This document shows, in pieces, positions 1 through 10,680 of a stretch of DNA of 64,000 nt. This stretch comes from Diploptera punctata (taxonomy: Eukaryota > Arthropoda > Insecta > Blattodea > Blaberidae). The stretch lies in NCBI GenBank assembly GCA_030220185.1, contig JASPKZ010010239.1, positions 590,001 to 654,000 on the forward strand. The letters run 5' to 3'. The position numbers and the translations under genes are program-made. The first letter of the stretch is position 1, and each line of letters begins with the position of its first letter. The notes beneath the pieces were generated by a model. That model was not told where the DNA came from. It made no database searches and was given only the letters and a program-made list of their open reading frames with translations.

Positions 1-93
1 CTACAATTTTGTTATATCTCAATTTTCTTACTGTACCCAAAAATTTGCATGTTTTTGATTCACTCTCGATCCGTCCTAAAAGATCCCAACACG

Positions 94-100
94 ATATATA

Positions 101-149
<49 letters not shown>

Positions 150-163
150 CGTGCGTGCGTGTG
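94..163. repeat. (AT)n then (TG)n microsatellite
   Basis: Alternating AT dinucleotides pass into TG/CG dinucleotides without a break. Open frames read through it only because the dinucleotides lack stops; it is not coding. Confidence 0.95.
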
Positions 164-878
164 TAATATGTTTATTTATTTTGTTCTTTAAGCGGAACAT
201 GAAAAGATACGAACGAATAGGCCTAAATAGATCCTTCTACATTAATTATTGTGAATATATGCATTTTATTCTGAAACCGAATACGGAAAGTCCACTAATA
301 CAAACACTACTAGTAAAACAACCACAATTACAACTACCACAACCGACTACCACTATTAGTCCATGTTTACGATTACAGAAGATGCACACATATACATGCG
401 TGCCACATAGGCCTAATTTAATCTAAATAGTTTAATAAATTAAATAAATCTGTATGTAATACGAAATCAGAAAACCAAGACAATTTTTAATATTAAACAC
501 ATTCAGGCTTTTCTAGAAATAAATGGAATTAATATTTTGGCCAGTTAAATGAATGCAGGTCCGAGCAGTAATCTGATGTGAGATGATTGGTACCGGCCTC
601 CTTGAGGCCTTGCCCCAATCTTTGATGTGCTTATCTTGAAGTCTTCTGCACTTGAAATTTTAGCTAAAGAAAATGCTCTTCTCCCAGCTGTTCTTGGAGT
701 ATTCTTGAAGATGTTGTTATCTTCGTTCGCTTAAGCTTCTTGGTCTTAAAGATGTTCTTAAGGTAGTTTTACTGGATTTATTTAAGACTTGAAGTTAGGC
801 TTGTAAGTAGCATTACAGTAGTTTTTAGGAGTTCTGGATTCAAGAGGATTTTAGATATGAGGGATAAAAGTTGATGAG
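164..878. other. AT-rich sequence with no recognised gene
   Basis: I see no convincing coding region, RNA gene or terminal repeat here. The part from about 540 to 880 continues downstream of the zinc-knuckle frame on the minus strand and may be the rest of the same retroelement, but I cannot show that. Confidence 0.5.
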
Positions 879-1349
879 CTAGGTTTTCAGGTTTTTAGTA
901 GTGGGAGTAGGAGTAGGAGTTGTTGGAATGTCCAATTTTGGTGCTGAAGTGTTGATTTTTGGTTTCTCTGGCTCTGGTTTACGATGTGAAGTTTCTGTAG
1001 TGTTGATTTTTGGTTTTTCTGGCTCTGGTTTATGTAGTGAAGTCCTTGGTGCGTATTTCAGTCTTGAGTTGGAGTATTTCTTGTAGATAGGGCATTGTCT
1101 GTAGCTTGCAGCATGAGTTTCATTACAGTTAGTGCATTTTAGTTCAGTTTTCTTGCAGTCTTTTACTCTGTGACTGCCTGCACATTTAACAAATTTCTGT
1201 GTTCTTGTATAGCAGGCTGCCAGATGTCCGAAGCCTTGACAGTTATAGCATTGAATTCCTCCAGCTGGTGTTTTGTAGGTTTGAAGCTTAATTTTTACAT
1301 TGAAGATGTCTGTAAGTTCGACGATTTTTGTCATGAAGTAGCTCTCCAT
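879..1349 (-). pseudogene. LINE ORF1 (Gag-like) zinc-knuckle protein fragment
   Basis: The 156-codon frame reads like the nucleic-acid-binding ORF1 protein of Jockey/CR1-type LINEs, which coats the RNA intermediate. Around residues 34-46 there is a CX2CX4HX4C knuckle (CYNCQGFGHLAAC). A second knuckle lacks its first Cys (KFVKCAGSHRVKDC) and a third (CTNCNETHAASYRQC) follows, then the ACP/CP-type ending YRQCPIYKK. The tail is low-complexity Pro/Lys/Glu with a duplicated KPEPEKPKINT block and a PTPTPTPT run. The N-terminus is cut: the frame joins LINE-A sequence at about 1345. The family call rests on the knuckle series; the exact clade is uncertain. Confidence 0.6.
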
Positions 1350-1715
1350 ACATCCCTATCCTGAGCCAATGCTTTCCAATCATTCCCTGTATAATCTGCT
1401 TCCCTCAAATCATAGTTAATGTTGTTCTCCCACCTCATTCTTGGCCTACCAACTGGGCGTTTCCCTCTGGCTTTCCTACAAGAAGCTTCCAAGCACGTCT
1501 TTCATTCCCCATACGCGCAACATGTCCTGCCCATCGCAGTCTACGAGACTTAACTGTTCTTATTATATCTGGCTTCCTATAAAGACCATGTAGTTCATTG
1601 TTATGTAATCTTCTCCATTCACCTATCTGTTCATCTTCTCTTTGGTCCAAAAATTTTCCTAAGAACTTATTCTCAAATACTCGTAATCTCCTTTCCTCCC
1701 TTAAAGTAAGAGTCC

Positions 1716-1716
<1 letters not shown>
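1350..1716 (-). pseudogene. LINE-A reverse transcriptase C-terminal fragment
   Basis: The minus strand encodes the region after the RT fingers/palm of an RTE-like LINE, with LHGLYRKPDIIRTVKSRRLRWAGHVARM and KPEG motifs shared with the longer copy at 54209-54946. One frameshift follows the KPEG segment. Its 5' end (high coordinate) abuts an (AAT)n tract and its 3' end is joined to the zinc-knuckle frame within shared AGCTCTCCATAC-like sequence. Confidence 0.8.
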
Positions 1717-1751
<35 letters not shown>

Positions 1752-1843
1752 TATATCATTATTATTATTATTATTATTATTATTACGTTATTATATTATT
1801 ATTACTATTACTATTATTATTATAATTATTATTACTATTATTA
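1717..1843. repeat. (AAT)n/(ATT)n microsatellite
   Basis: AAT triplets switch to ATT triplets near 1752, giving a self-complementary tract. It sits exactly at the truncated 5' end of the neighbouring LINE-A fragment. Confidence 0.95.
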
Positions 1844-2304
1844 CGGTTGAATTTATGTTAAAATGACAGTTGTATTTTGTATCTGTTTTAAAAAATTATT
1901 CAATTTGATAATCTGTTATGGGGAAACGAATGTGACAATTTATTTGTCTTAACATTCGCCACATTCTTTATTCTGGCAGCTGGAGGGGAAGTTCGTCTCT
2001 AGCATGGAAGGAATTTATGCAAATTGTATTCATTAGAGTCGCTGTCTATCACACAGCCCTGTTATTCATAGCAGCAGCTTACATGCGTTTTTTGTCATTA
2101 GCTACTTACCGCATGCAGAGGAAAAATGCTTTTTGATATCAACGTAGACTTCATTGAAAAAAGTTAGTTGTTCCTCAGAATAATCGTGACATCAGATCAG
2201 GTACGGAGAATCTTATTTAACGTCTACTTTAAAAGTTACCTATTATTTAAAAACATTACTTGTACAATGATGCATTATGGTTTATTTCTTAATAATCATT
2301 AAAA
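1844..2304. other. No recognised feature
   Basis: AT-rich sequence without a credible frame, tRNA-like box or terminal repeat that I can identify. Confidence 0.5.
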
Positions 2305-2690
2305 CTGACCCACTGGCAAACTCAGACCCAGAGTTTCATGCCCCACGGATATAAGCTCTTCGTACATCCCTAAAATGTTCCTGCAGAGTAGATGATAGGG
2401 TTATAAAATTTTTTGTAGTTCTAGATATATTCATTATCCTTCTAAAGTTTTATTCTTGCTATTCTGAGCTAATATACTACAGTCATTCGATGTACAATAC
2501 ACCTTCCTCATATAACGGTTAATTTTATTCTGTCACATTCTTCGCAAACTCCTGAATGTTTTTAATCTTCTATTCCTAAAAGCAATTTCCATAACACTCT
2601 CCATTTTGCCATCCGTGCCACATGTCCTGCTCACTGCAACGTACGAATTAATTATTATTTTTCTATGAGACTTTTAGTAATAATATGAAT
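2305..2690 (-). pseudogene. Degenerate LINE-A 3' region
   Basis: The stretch starts with the CACTGGCA... end seen in other LINE-A copies and includes relics of the ATAAGCTCT...TACATCCCTA and CCACATGTCCTGC blocks, all on the minus strand. Reading frame is destroyed. Assignment is by eye against copies at 1350-1716 and 54209-54946. Confidence 0.55.
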
Positions 2691-2774
2691 ACCTGGGTTA
2701 TGAAATCTCCTATTTTAGAAATTATCTTTTAACAAACATAATACATTTAATTATATATGTGGCACAATTAAGAT

Positions 2775-3135
2775 AATGTTTAAAACTACAAGAAAGGGAA
2801 CAAAACTAAAATTTTATAAAGCACTGGCAGTCCCCTTACTGTTGTATGGTAGTGAATTTTGGGTTTTAACTAAAAGAGAAGAGAAGATCATAGAAGCAGA
2901 TGAAATGAGATTACTGAGAAGTGTAGCTGGCTGCAAACCTCTAGATAAAAGAAGAAGTGAAGATATTAGAAACGACCTAAATATTTTTAGACTTCTAGAA
3001 TCGAGAAAAAGTGGAACGAACATGTTCAAAGAATCGAAAATGAACGCATACACAAAAATTATACTTAATTATAAACCAAAGGGAGACAGGAATGTTGGTA
3101 GACCGAAAAAGAGATGGATTCAACTTTTTGAATGA
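2775..3135 (+). pseudogene. LINE-B reverse transcriptase C-terminal fragment
   Basis: A 119-codon frame matches the post-catalytic part of an RTE-like RT: KLKFYKALAVPLLLYGSE, a W-L-T-K-R-E-E-K-I-I-E-A segment, then NYKPKG..NVGRPKKRW near the end. The fragment at 60000-60461 has the same order (FYKVLAVPSLIYGCETWTLT ... NYKPKG...GRPLKRR). Truncated at its 5' end; a (TTA)n tail follows at 3172-3228, as expected for a LINE 3' end. Confidence 0.75.
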
Positions 3136-3171
3136 GAATCTATGAGACCGGAAAATGCCACATGGGCCATG

Positions 3172-3188
3172 ATTTATTATTATTATTA

Positions 3189-3228
<40 letters not shown>

Positions 3229-3229
3229 G
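3172..3229. repeat. (ATT)n microsatellite
   Basis: ATT triplets with one interruption, directly downstream of the LINE-B fragment; probably its 3' tail. Confidence 0.9.
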
Positions 3230-3554
3230 CATCTGGTTAATAATATTTTTTCAAAAACTAAAATGTTACCGGTACATAATTTAATACACCACCGGAATTA
3301 AAATTTAACAGAACTGAGGAGCATGTTATCGCAAAGAAGTGATAAATATATTTATTGTTTTACTTATTTAATTTGCAAAAGTTCACAGGAAGAAGATAAA
3401 TTAGAGTAGTACATAATTTTGTTGCTTGGGCAGATATTAACACCTTACTCCGTTCAATCTGAGTTATGTTCCTGATATGATTAAGAAGAAGTAAGTCGTG
3501 AGCCGGTAAAGCCTTGTGTGTACAATGCATTCAATATCAGCGCAATTATTTATC

Positions 3555-4251
3555 ATAAGTAATGTCACGAGTGATTTCCAATTTATCTAGAGAATTTGGA
3601 AATCAAGAGTGGCATTTGTTAGGACTATTTAACGAATACAATTAAGCAGTTTACTCACAAATCATTATTTAAATATAATTCTTTTAAAATATTTATTTAT
3701 TTAATGTAAACGGCGATGTTTGGAAACAAATGAGAAACAATTGTTACGCTTGTTCATCACTGCAACCAAGTCATATTATTTATTGTCAAAGGATCGCAAT
3801 ATAGTAAGAATGCACCTTAGTGGAGAAATTTATAACCAACATTATAGGTATTAATTAGTTTCTGATGTCCTGTGTTGTAAGTATGGCAATTATATTTTTC
3901 TGCAACGTTATTTCTTGGAAAATAATTCGTTTAAGAAAGTGAAAAATAGTGATTTCTTTTTTTGTGGTATAATTAATTGCTACAAATGTTTTTATAATAT
4001 CTCCCACATGCGCTATCTGCTGACATTCATGCACTACATATACAATCTGGTAGCCGCATTTCTTAGAGGGTCAGTTACTGAAAAATAACGCTATGACATA
4101 TTCAGAATGTTAAAAAGGAGGAACTTTCTCTAATATGATAAACTTCTGTTGATAAATTCGAGGCGAAACACGACTGTGATTGGCTGTGAATAAAAAATCA
4201 TTGAAATGTGATTGGTCATAGACTCCCATTTGGGGCATGAGTTAAATAGTC
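3555..4251 (+). repeat. Family X interspersed repeat, copy 1
   Basis: Non-coding repeat of about 700 bp that recurs at 38502-39081 (minus), 42593-43545, 44822-45790 and 62734-63812. The head is an imperfect palindrome about 54 bp long centred on CTAG near 3591 (ATGTCACGAGTGATTTCCAA on one arm, its near complement on the other). GACTATTTAAC near 3627 is inverted as GTTAAATAGTC at the 3' end (4241-4251). No frame survives. It may be a non-autonomous DNA transposon; class unknown. Confidence 0.8.
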
Positions 4252-4290
4252 AATTTAAATAAATTATACTTAGAATAATCTCATACTTTC

Positions 4291-4610
4291 GGCAAGTCGT
4301 AGCTTAGTTGGTTAAGGAAAGTCGGGGGTTCAAAACCGAATGGGGTGATGAGTTTTAAATCTGGGATTAACTCACTGGCGCACCAATCTCAATCTCAAAC
4401 GGATATAAGTAATATATGTTTGTTTTGGGGAGAAAGTCGGCCGTCACATAGGGCTGAGAATCAAGCTGACATCTCATGGCGGTAATATATATAGGTGGGA
4501 GCCTTAACCTCCCATCACCCGAAGCGCCTCTTAAGGTAAGCGGTGGGAATATGTTATTTATCTTGTCATAGAATATGATATCCTTGTACGGCACACATTT
4601 CAAGGCAGTT
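4291..4610 (+). mobile_element. SINE1 (tRNA-derived), degenerate copy
   Basis: The head has an A-box-like TAGCTTAGTTGGTTAAGG and a B-box-like GGTTCAAAACC, followed by the SINE1 body (GGCCGTCACATAGGGCTGA, then GGTGGGAGCCTTAACCTCCC). Better preserved copies are at 30684-30962 and 62260-62574. Transcription by RNA polymerase III is inferred from the boxes. Confidence 0.8.
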
Positions 4611-5494
4611 GGAATTTAAGTTTAAATTTACAAAATAGTAATATTGAATCCTAAATGAAATGTGATCTAAATTATAACTTATGCAGGACGAAAGTGACAA
4701 ATACTCGTTATAAAGTTGATATGAGTTATTTCGGTTAAGTTTTTAATTAAAGTCCGATATGTGTAAATGCGAAATAAAACTCAAATAGTGCTGCTTATAT
4801 GTCATGAATAGTACAATTTTTGTTACATAATTGAGAAGTATGGGAAACATGAATCAAAATTAGGAGAGATTCCAGTTTAGAATACCTAAAAGAAAAAGGT
4901 GTTAAGACTCCCATAATCCTTTCCCCAACTGTCCAAGGACATGTGTGTAACACTAGGTGAAAGTAAAATATCTCAATAAGGAGGTAGCCATCTTCAAAGT
5001 GATTAAATAAATAATTAATGTTTCCATTGAACAAAAGGGGATTTATGTTAAAAACGGCATGTTCTATACAATCGACGCGATTTTTGTTTCGTTCGGAAAA
5101 TATTACAACACAGTATTTTGAAAACAAAATAGTGCTGTAAAGTTACTTTGCCGCGCTAATCTTTGTTTTAAATAATTACTACTTTCAATTCTTACATTAG
5201 GTAGGTATTAGTTATGCATTGATAAAATACATTTTTTTTAACATTGCAAACTCTATTACGTATCCCTTTTTAATTTGAAAAAATAGTTTACTCATTATTA
5301 TTTCAAATAAAAAGAAAAGAACAACATCTGATGAAAATTTATCGGTCATTTTGCGTCTAAGATTTGAATTGCGGTGCTAATAACACTAGCTGCTGAAGAG
5401 CGTCGATAAATAAAATAAATACAAATGAGAAAGTAGATATATATTTTTTAAATTTGCTCTTATATTAAAAATCAACTAATATTTTATATAAAAC
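4611..5494. other. No recognised feature; one anonymous open frame
   Basis: A minus-strand frame of 110 codons (4795-5127) is open but I recognise no domain, and nothing around it suggests a gene. Other sequence is AT-rich and anonymous. Confidence 0.4.
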
Positions 5495-5850
5495 TCACTG
5501 GCACCCTCTCGACTGGGTTTTCACTGCACGGACATACGCTTTCCATACATCCCTATCCTGATCTATTTCTTTTCAATTATTCCCAGCATAATTTACTTCT
5601 CTCAAATCATGGTTAATACTATTCTTCCATCTCATTTTTGCCCTACCTACTGGGCGCTGCCCTTATGTTTTCCAACAAGGGGTTTCCATACTCCTCCTCC
5701 ATTACATATCCATGTGTAATGTTCTACCCATCGCAGTAAATAAAACTTAATTGCACTTATTACATCTGGTTTCCCATAAAGGTCAAGTAGTTCAATGATA
5801 TGCTGTCTTCTCTATTCACTTGTCTGTTCATCTCCCTTTTCTTTAATTAT
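5495..5850 (-). pseudogene. Degenerate LINE-A fragment
   Basis: From CACTGGCACC through CTTTCCATACATCCCTATCC to the ...CCTTTCTGTTCATCTCC... region it follows the LINE-A 3' sequence on the minus strand, with many substitutions and indels. No usable frame. Confidence 0.75.
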
Positions 5851-6370
5851 GTATGCTCGTACATATCTGTTCATAACATAAGTCTGAAATTGTAATCAAT
5901 AACTACAAAACATTTGCAATTGTGATTGAAGTAAGTTGCTACATGGTAAATAATAAAATCACAATAGATATTTCTCTTACTTTAAAATTATTTTTAACAT
6001 AAAACGTTTAGTAGACCGTTGTTGAATGATAGAGATTAGTATCACGGAATAAAAGTTTAGAACAATCTACTATAGATGGCGAGGGATGAAAGTCCAGAAC
6101 CATGGAGACGGAAAACCACGTACGGGAATGAGAACAATGACAGACAATCTAGACAAAGGGGTTGGAAATGACATCATGGAAAATTACCCATTACACAAGA
6201 ATAAAAGCTCTGCGTTTAATATCAGATAAACTTCGATTAACATTTCAAGAATTAAAAGACAAAACTGTTAATTCATTGCATGATTATAATGAGTTATATA
6301 ATTATTTTGATAAATTATACTTACTCGTTAAATAAAATTTTATTTCTGAACTATGATAAATACAAGGACA
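5851..6370. other. No recognised feature
   Basis: No credible gene, terminal repeat or tRNA-like box found. Confidence 0.4.
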
Positions 6371-6665
6371 CGCCATAGTGTAGTTGGTGAATACAATACG
6401 CTAAAAAGCCGAAATACCTTTGTTTCGATTCCCGATGGAATCGGAATTTTTAAACGATCTAGTGCTTCTGGAGGCATCTGGAAACAACATGGCCCTGGCC
6501 AAGACTCAGCCTGTATTTAAATGAGTAACATGTGCATGTTCTGAATATAAATACATCTCTGAAGCAGGGTTAACAAACCCGATTGATATCTGAGGCTGAT
6601 TGTGTGCATAGGTGGGAGCCTTAATCTCTTATCACCTCGAAGGCAACCTAAGCCCTATAGAGTAA
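6371..6665 (+). mobile_element. SINE1, degenerate copy
   Basis: Begins ACACGCCATAGTGTAGTTGG (A-box region, compare GCACGCCGTAGCGTAGTGG in the copy at 30684) and continues with the ATGGCCCTGGCCAAGACTCAGCC and GGTGGGAGCCTTAATCTC blocks of the SINE1 body. Confidence 0.75.
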
Positions 6666-6826
6666 TCACATTAATATTTTACTTTATGATAAATAAAATA
6701 TATAGGTACAGATGTAAATCAGTTCCTGTGGACTGTAGTTAACATACCGGTATATGGTTCCTAGAACCCCGGAGTAAAAATAATTTCAAATATTAGTAAA
6801 ACCGTAGTCCTCTGGCGTATATTTAA

Positions 6827-7521
6827 GGGGGATGATGCGTGAAATTTCTATTTTCTACATTCTTTTAGCTATATACTTGATGTTTTGTACACACATTCAT
6901 GCCATAATAGGTAATATTATACTGAAGGATCGTCCTTCTAGGCTTAATTTTTTTAGTTAATGAAGAAAATCTATTAAAAAATTTGCATATTAAAATTTTT
7001 AATTAGTCTCATAATTTTTTTTGTATTTTTAATTTTTTTCTATACGACCACTGACGTATTTAGAACAACACTACGCATTAACTTTTCTATATCATTGTAA
7101 TAATGGAAGAAAAAAATATATGCATCCTGTGCATACGATTTTTTTAAAATTACTATATCATATTTTATTTTTATTTAAAAAACTATCAACGTTGTTTCAA
7201 AACCCATGCACACCCGTCTTAGCCACAGTGCATGGAACGTGCAGAGAAATGTTCGTGCTTCTATCATTAAAGTTGTTAATGCTATTTTGATTTGAATGTA
7301 TTGAAATGCAATGAAAATAAAAGTGTGGAAAAGTCAATTTGAAAGTTTGCATACAGTTAAATTGAAAATGTAGCATACAGTCATTAGGGAGACTTACAAG
7401 CGCCATAGGACACTGAAACTTCACCAACTTATACTTTAAGGTACATAGTATGTTTTAGTACAAAAAACAAAAAAATACTAAATTTGACCGAAAATGTCGA
7501 AAATTTCACCCATCACCTCCC
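6827..7521. mobile_element. TTAA-flanked MITE-like element (Kolobok- or piggyBac-type)
   Basis: A 695-bp segment lies between TTAA at 6823-6826 and TTAA at 7522-7525. Its ends are inverted: GGGGGATGATGCGTGAAATTT on the left and, on the complementary strand, GGGAGGTGATGGGTGAAATTT on the right (18 of 21 positions agree). TTAA target sites with G-rich ends are known for Kolobok; piggyBac also uses TTAA. The inside has a 76-codon minus frame with no domain I know. Class assignment is tentative, the boundaries are well supported. Confidence 0.7.
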
Positions 7522-7624
7522 TTAAGGGACTTGAAATAATTCAAGTCTGAAACAAGAAACTGAGCTATTTATTCGTACCTTTCACGACTAGATTTTATTT
7601 TTGCCGTTAATGATCTTAGCTGTT

Positions 7625-7860
7625 ATAAAGTTTTGTTGTAGTAGGAGATTAGGGCATCAGCCTTTCTAGACAAACAGCGTGACGTATTAGCCCTGTTGTT
7701 AGCCTCCTTTATGCTCATAACACAGTCTGGTATCCTGTACTCATTTGAGTTATAGTCTGAGAGGGCCATGTTGCCATCAGATGATTGTGGCCACATCAAG
7801 AATCAAATATGCAACTTTCCGGTATATAGCGTATAGCCTTTAACAACTATTCTACAGTGT
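7625..7860 (-). mobile_element. SINE1, degenerate minus-strand copy
   Basis: Contains, on the minus strand, relics of the SINE1 body (CTAGACAA...CGTGACG...AGCCCTG, GAGGGCCATGTTGCC) and ends in a degraded GTATAGCG...AA head. The tRNA boxes are largely lost. Confidence 0.6.
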
Positions 7861-8289
7861 GTACCTTGTATAAATTACTACTTTCCTATAAGGATGTAGT
7901 AAGGAAAGTGGACAATAATTAATAATTGATGATACGAATTATGTTAACGTAGGTATATCTCTCTTTAAGGAAGTATTTGAATCTAAAAAATGTAGTTAAA
8001 GACGTTAGTAAGAGGAATTCAATTAAAATCATTCCATTTATTTAACTTATTTCATTTCTCATCTTATAAGTACCTTAAATTTAAAATAATAACACATATT
8101 ATATTAATCATAATACATAACATATAATATACATAGCATAATTTGTTTTCATTTTGATTTGTTTTCATTTCAAAAGGAGAACATTCACTCTTTCTACAAT
8201 ACACATCTGGGATTTTGGCACTTTACTAAATGTTCGGTCTTTTGTCCTCCAGGATTGTATATGTTTGTATTTTGACAAAAATAAATATT
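7861..8289. other. No recognised feature
   Basis: AT-rich, no gene or terminal repeat recognised. Confidence 0.4.
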
Positions 8290-8540
8290 ATATATCAGAA
8301 GACAATATAACAGCGAGCTAATATGGGAAACCAGATGTAATATGAAGAATCAAGTATTGTAGGCTGCGATCGGTAAAACATATGGCTGTAGTAGGGAATG
8401 AAAGGCGGATATGGAAACTCCTTGTAGCACAACCAGAAAGAAAGCGTACGGCAAAAAATGAGATGGGAAAATAGCATTAACCATGATTTGAGGAAAGAAA
8501 TAAATATAAATAGAAATTTTAAAGGAAATCGGTAACATTA
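8290..8540 (+). pseudogene. Degenerate LINE-A fragment
   Basis: Plus-strand relics of LINE-A are visible: TGGAAACTCCTTGTAGCAC, an AAACGT-like segment, then ATGAGATGGGAAAATAGCAT and AACCATGATTTGAGG, which correspond to the KPEG-RMRWENNINYDLRE part of the RT C-terminus. Frame is broken. Confidence 0.7.
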
Positions 8541-8569
8541 ATGTAAATTATACGCTGCAGTAAATATAA

Positions 8570-8755
8570 GCCAAATCATCTCTACAAAAGCATTACAAAT
8601 ATGGCAGAACTGCATCCGGGACCAGTGACAACAGACCTATCATCTGCTAATAATGGGATTAATCCCGATAGCCCTACAATGAATTAACATTTTTACAAGT
8701 TAAGAAGACGCACCTGCAAGGTAGTTTTCTAATTTTACAGGAAGATAAAATATAA
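8570..8755 (+). mobile_element. Penelope-like element 3'-end relic
   Basis: The series CTGCTAATAATGGGATTAA, TCCCGATAGCCCTACA, AAGTTAAGAAGACGCACCT and TTTTCTAATTTTAC parallels the 3' end of the PLE at 27091-29562 (CTGCCGATGATGGGAC, TCCCGAAAGCGCTACA, AAGTTGAGGAGACGGACC, TTCTATAATTTTA). It is a solo, diverged terminal fragment. Confidence 0.65.
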
Positions 8756-8772
8756 GTATCATTTATCTAATA

Positions 8773-10080
8773 CGAAGATCACTCAGAAAGTTTCCGGACC
8801 TGACTGTACCCGATAGAAAGATAACAATGCCAGCAGCGTGTTGGGAGGTCCTTTGTAGTCAGCTGACATAGTTTCCTCCCGCCCGCACCCCTCAACCCTT
8901 AGCAGCTGTGGGTCAAATGGTAGGGGGTGACAGGTAATATTAGACTGCAACATGGAACCACAGCGAAAACATTTTCGAGCAATGATTTTCTATGATTTTA
9001 AAAGTAGCTTGAACCAGGCGTAATTACTCGAATTGCTTACACAGACTTTTGGGGACCTTGCCCCTTCCAGTGCCATAGTTGTCAAATGGTTTGCGGTGTT
9101 TTAGAGGGATAGAACCTCTCTTGAAGATGAAGAGAGGAGTGGCTGGCCGGTCGATGGCAGTGATTGTGAAAAACATCGATGTTGTGGAGAAATGCTGCGA
9201 GAAAATGTCCGTATGACTTATAAAGATATTGAGGAATCCCTGAGGATTGGATCGGGGAGTGTTGCAAAAATTCTGCACATATACCTTAGGGTCAGCAACG
9301 TGTCATCTCGTTGGGTGTCACATAGACTCACTGAAGGTCAAAATATCACTCGAGTGGAAAGGTGCCGTGAAATGCTTCGGATATTCAATAATGGGAACTC
9401 TCGCCGCATTTCTGAGATCATTACAGGTGACGAGACCTGGATTTATCAATATGATCCAGATAAAAAACGTCAGTCGTCGATATGGGTCTTTCCTGATGAT
9501 GATTGACTAGTCAAAGTGAAGAGAGCAAAACGTGTTGGGAAGAAAATGGTGCTCACTTTTTATGCTACAGGTTGTCATGTGGCAAAAATGCCACTTGAAA
9601 ATATCAAAGTACAGTGATTGCACAGTTGTACACCTCAGTTGCCTTCCCATAGGTATTCCAAAAATTGCCGAGTAAAGCGCCCAAGAGCTGAACTGAGGGG
9701 CATCTTGTTACACCACACCAATGCCTCTGCTCACACCGCCATCTGACAAATGATTTTCTGGAGGGAGACTACTTTGCAGCTGTTGACCCATCCTCCTTAT
9801 AGTCCGGAACTGGCACCGTGAGACTTATTTTTTGTTCCCTACGGTAAAGGCTCGATTGCGTGTGAAGCGGTTTTCAACATCTGAAGATGCGGTTGCAGCA
9901 TACTAAGGGGAGCTCTGTGCATTGGCTGAAAGTGACTAACGTTAGTGTTTCCAGTTGTTGTTCAGGAGGATGCAACGATGCATAGATTCTCAGGGAGAGT
10001 ACTTTGAGAAAATTTAATTGTAAGTTTCATATTAACTCTAAAATTTTGCGAGTATCCGGAAACGTTCTGAGTGGCCCTCG
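8773..10080 (+). mobile_element. Fossil mariner transposon
   Basis: Terminal inverted repeats of about 27 bp bound the element: CGAAGATCACTCAGAAAGTT on the left against CGAGGGCCACTCAGAACGTT on the complement of the right end, four mismatches in all. The left flank is TA, the right flank has decayed. The inside holds a ruined transposase on the plus strand. Length (about 1.3 kb) is normal for mariner. Confidence 0.85.
8952..10013 (+). pseudogene. Mariner transposase pseudogene (SETMAR-like family)
   Basis: Cut-and-paste transposase remnant with several stops and frameshifts. Recognisable in order: the helix-turn-helix start around FRAMIFYDFK, WFAVF with an RTSLEDEERSG linker segment, IEESLRIGSGSVAKIL, SRWVSHRLTEGQ, the first catalytic block IITGDETWIYQYDP (about 9415-9460), LLHHTNASAHTA and YSPELAP. 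In active mariners the last two blocks carry Asp (HHDNA, SPDLAP); here they read Thr and Glu, so the DDD triad is lost as well as the frame. Confidence 0.85.
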
Positions 10081-10154
10081 TTGTTTAGTTTATTTGGCTT
10101 CCAATAAGAAAGTTTGTATCTTTGGTAACTTTAATATCGAAGGAAATAGGTTTT

Positions 10155-10245
10155 ACAGGGGATGATTAGAAAACATCTGAGGATAAGGATGTATGACCGC
10201 GCAGGCATGAACCTATGGGTTCGAAGGTACCAGTGAGTTAATTAT
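10155..10245 (+). mobile_element. LINE-A 3'-terminal fragment
   Basis: Short plus-strand tail: CAGGGGATGATTAGAAAACA, AGGATAAGGATGTATG, CCGCGCAGGCATGAACCTATGGGTTCGA and CCAGTGAGTTAATTA match the end of LINE-A including its tail. Confidence 0.75.
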
Positions 10246-10289
10246 TTATCTTAAAACGTGCTTTATTATTTAACGTATTGTGAGTTTCA

Positions 10290-10345
10290 CGCTGTGGCCG
10301 AGAGGTCTAATACAACATACCATAGCGCAGACTACGGAATACGCA
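10290..10345 (+). other. tRNA-like D-arm fragment
   Basis: GCTGTGGCCGAGAGGTCTAA resembles the first part of a tRNA-Leu or tRNA-Ser (A box). I could not fold the rest as a tRNA and found no B box, so it is at most a SINE head or a tRNA pseudogene fragment. Confidence 0.35.
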
Positions 10346-10374
10346 TAAAAACCCTTGGTACTAATGAATCCAAG

Positions 10375-10680
10375 CATGGCTTCGCGGACATGAGCTCTAC
10401 ATATATCCTTATTCTGGACTAATGTTTTCCGATCATTCCCTGTAAAATTCATCTCCTTCATTCTCGGCCTACCCATTGGATACTTTGCCTGTAACATCTT
10501 TTGAAGAATTTTCCATAATCCTTCTTCATTTCCAAATTCATGCCATATATCCTGCCATCGCACTTTAACAGACTTACCTGTTCTTGTAATGTCCCATAAC
10601 GTTAATGTAGCTCACTGTTTATAGTTTTCTCCATTCACCTGTCTGTCTCTATTTGGCCCAACATTTCCCCCTAAGCATTT
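10375..10680 (-). pseudogene. Degenerate LINE-A fragment
   Basis: Minus-strand LINE-A 3' region: GAGCTCTACATATATCC, TCCGATCATTCCCTGTAAAA, CATTCTCGGCCTACCCATTGG and CTCCATTCACCTGTCTGTC blocks are in the usual order. A 97-codon minus frame (10270-10563) encodes part of it (GRPRMKEMNFTGNDRKTL) but is not intact. Confidence 0.8.

Noticed and set aside
4795..5127. 110-codon minus-strand gene candidate
   Set aside because: No domain, no start context, no splice or promoter support; length is possible by chance in 64 kb.
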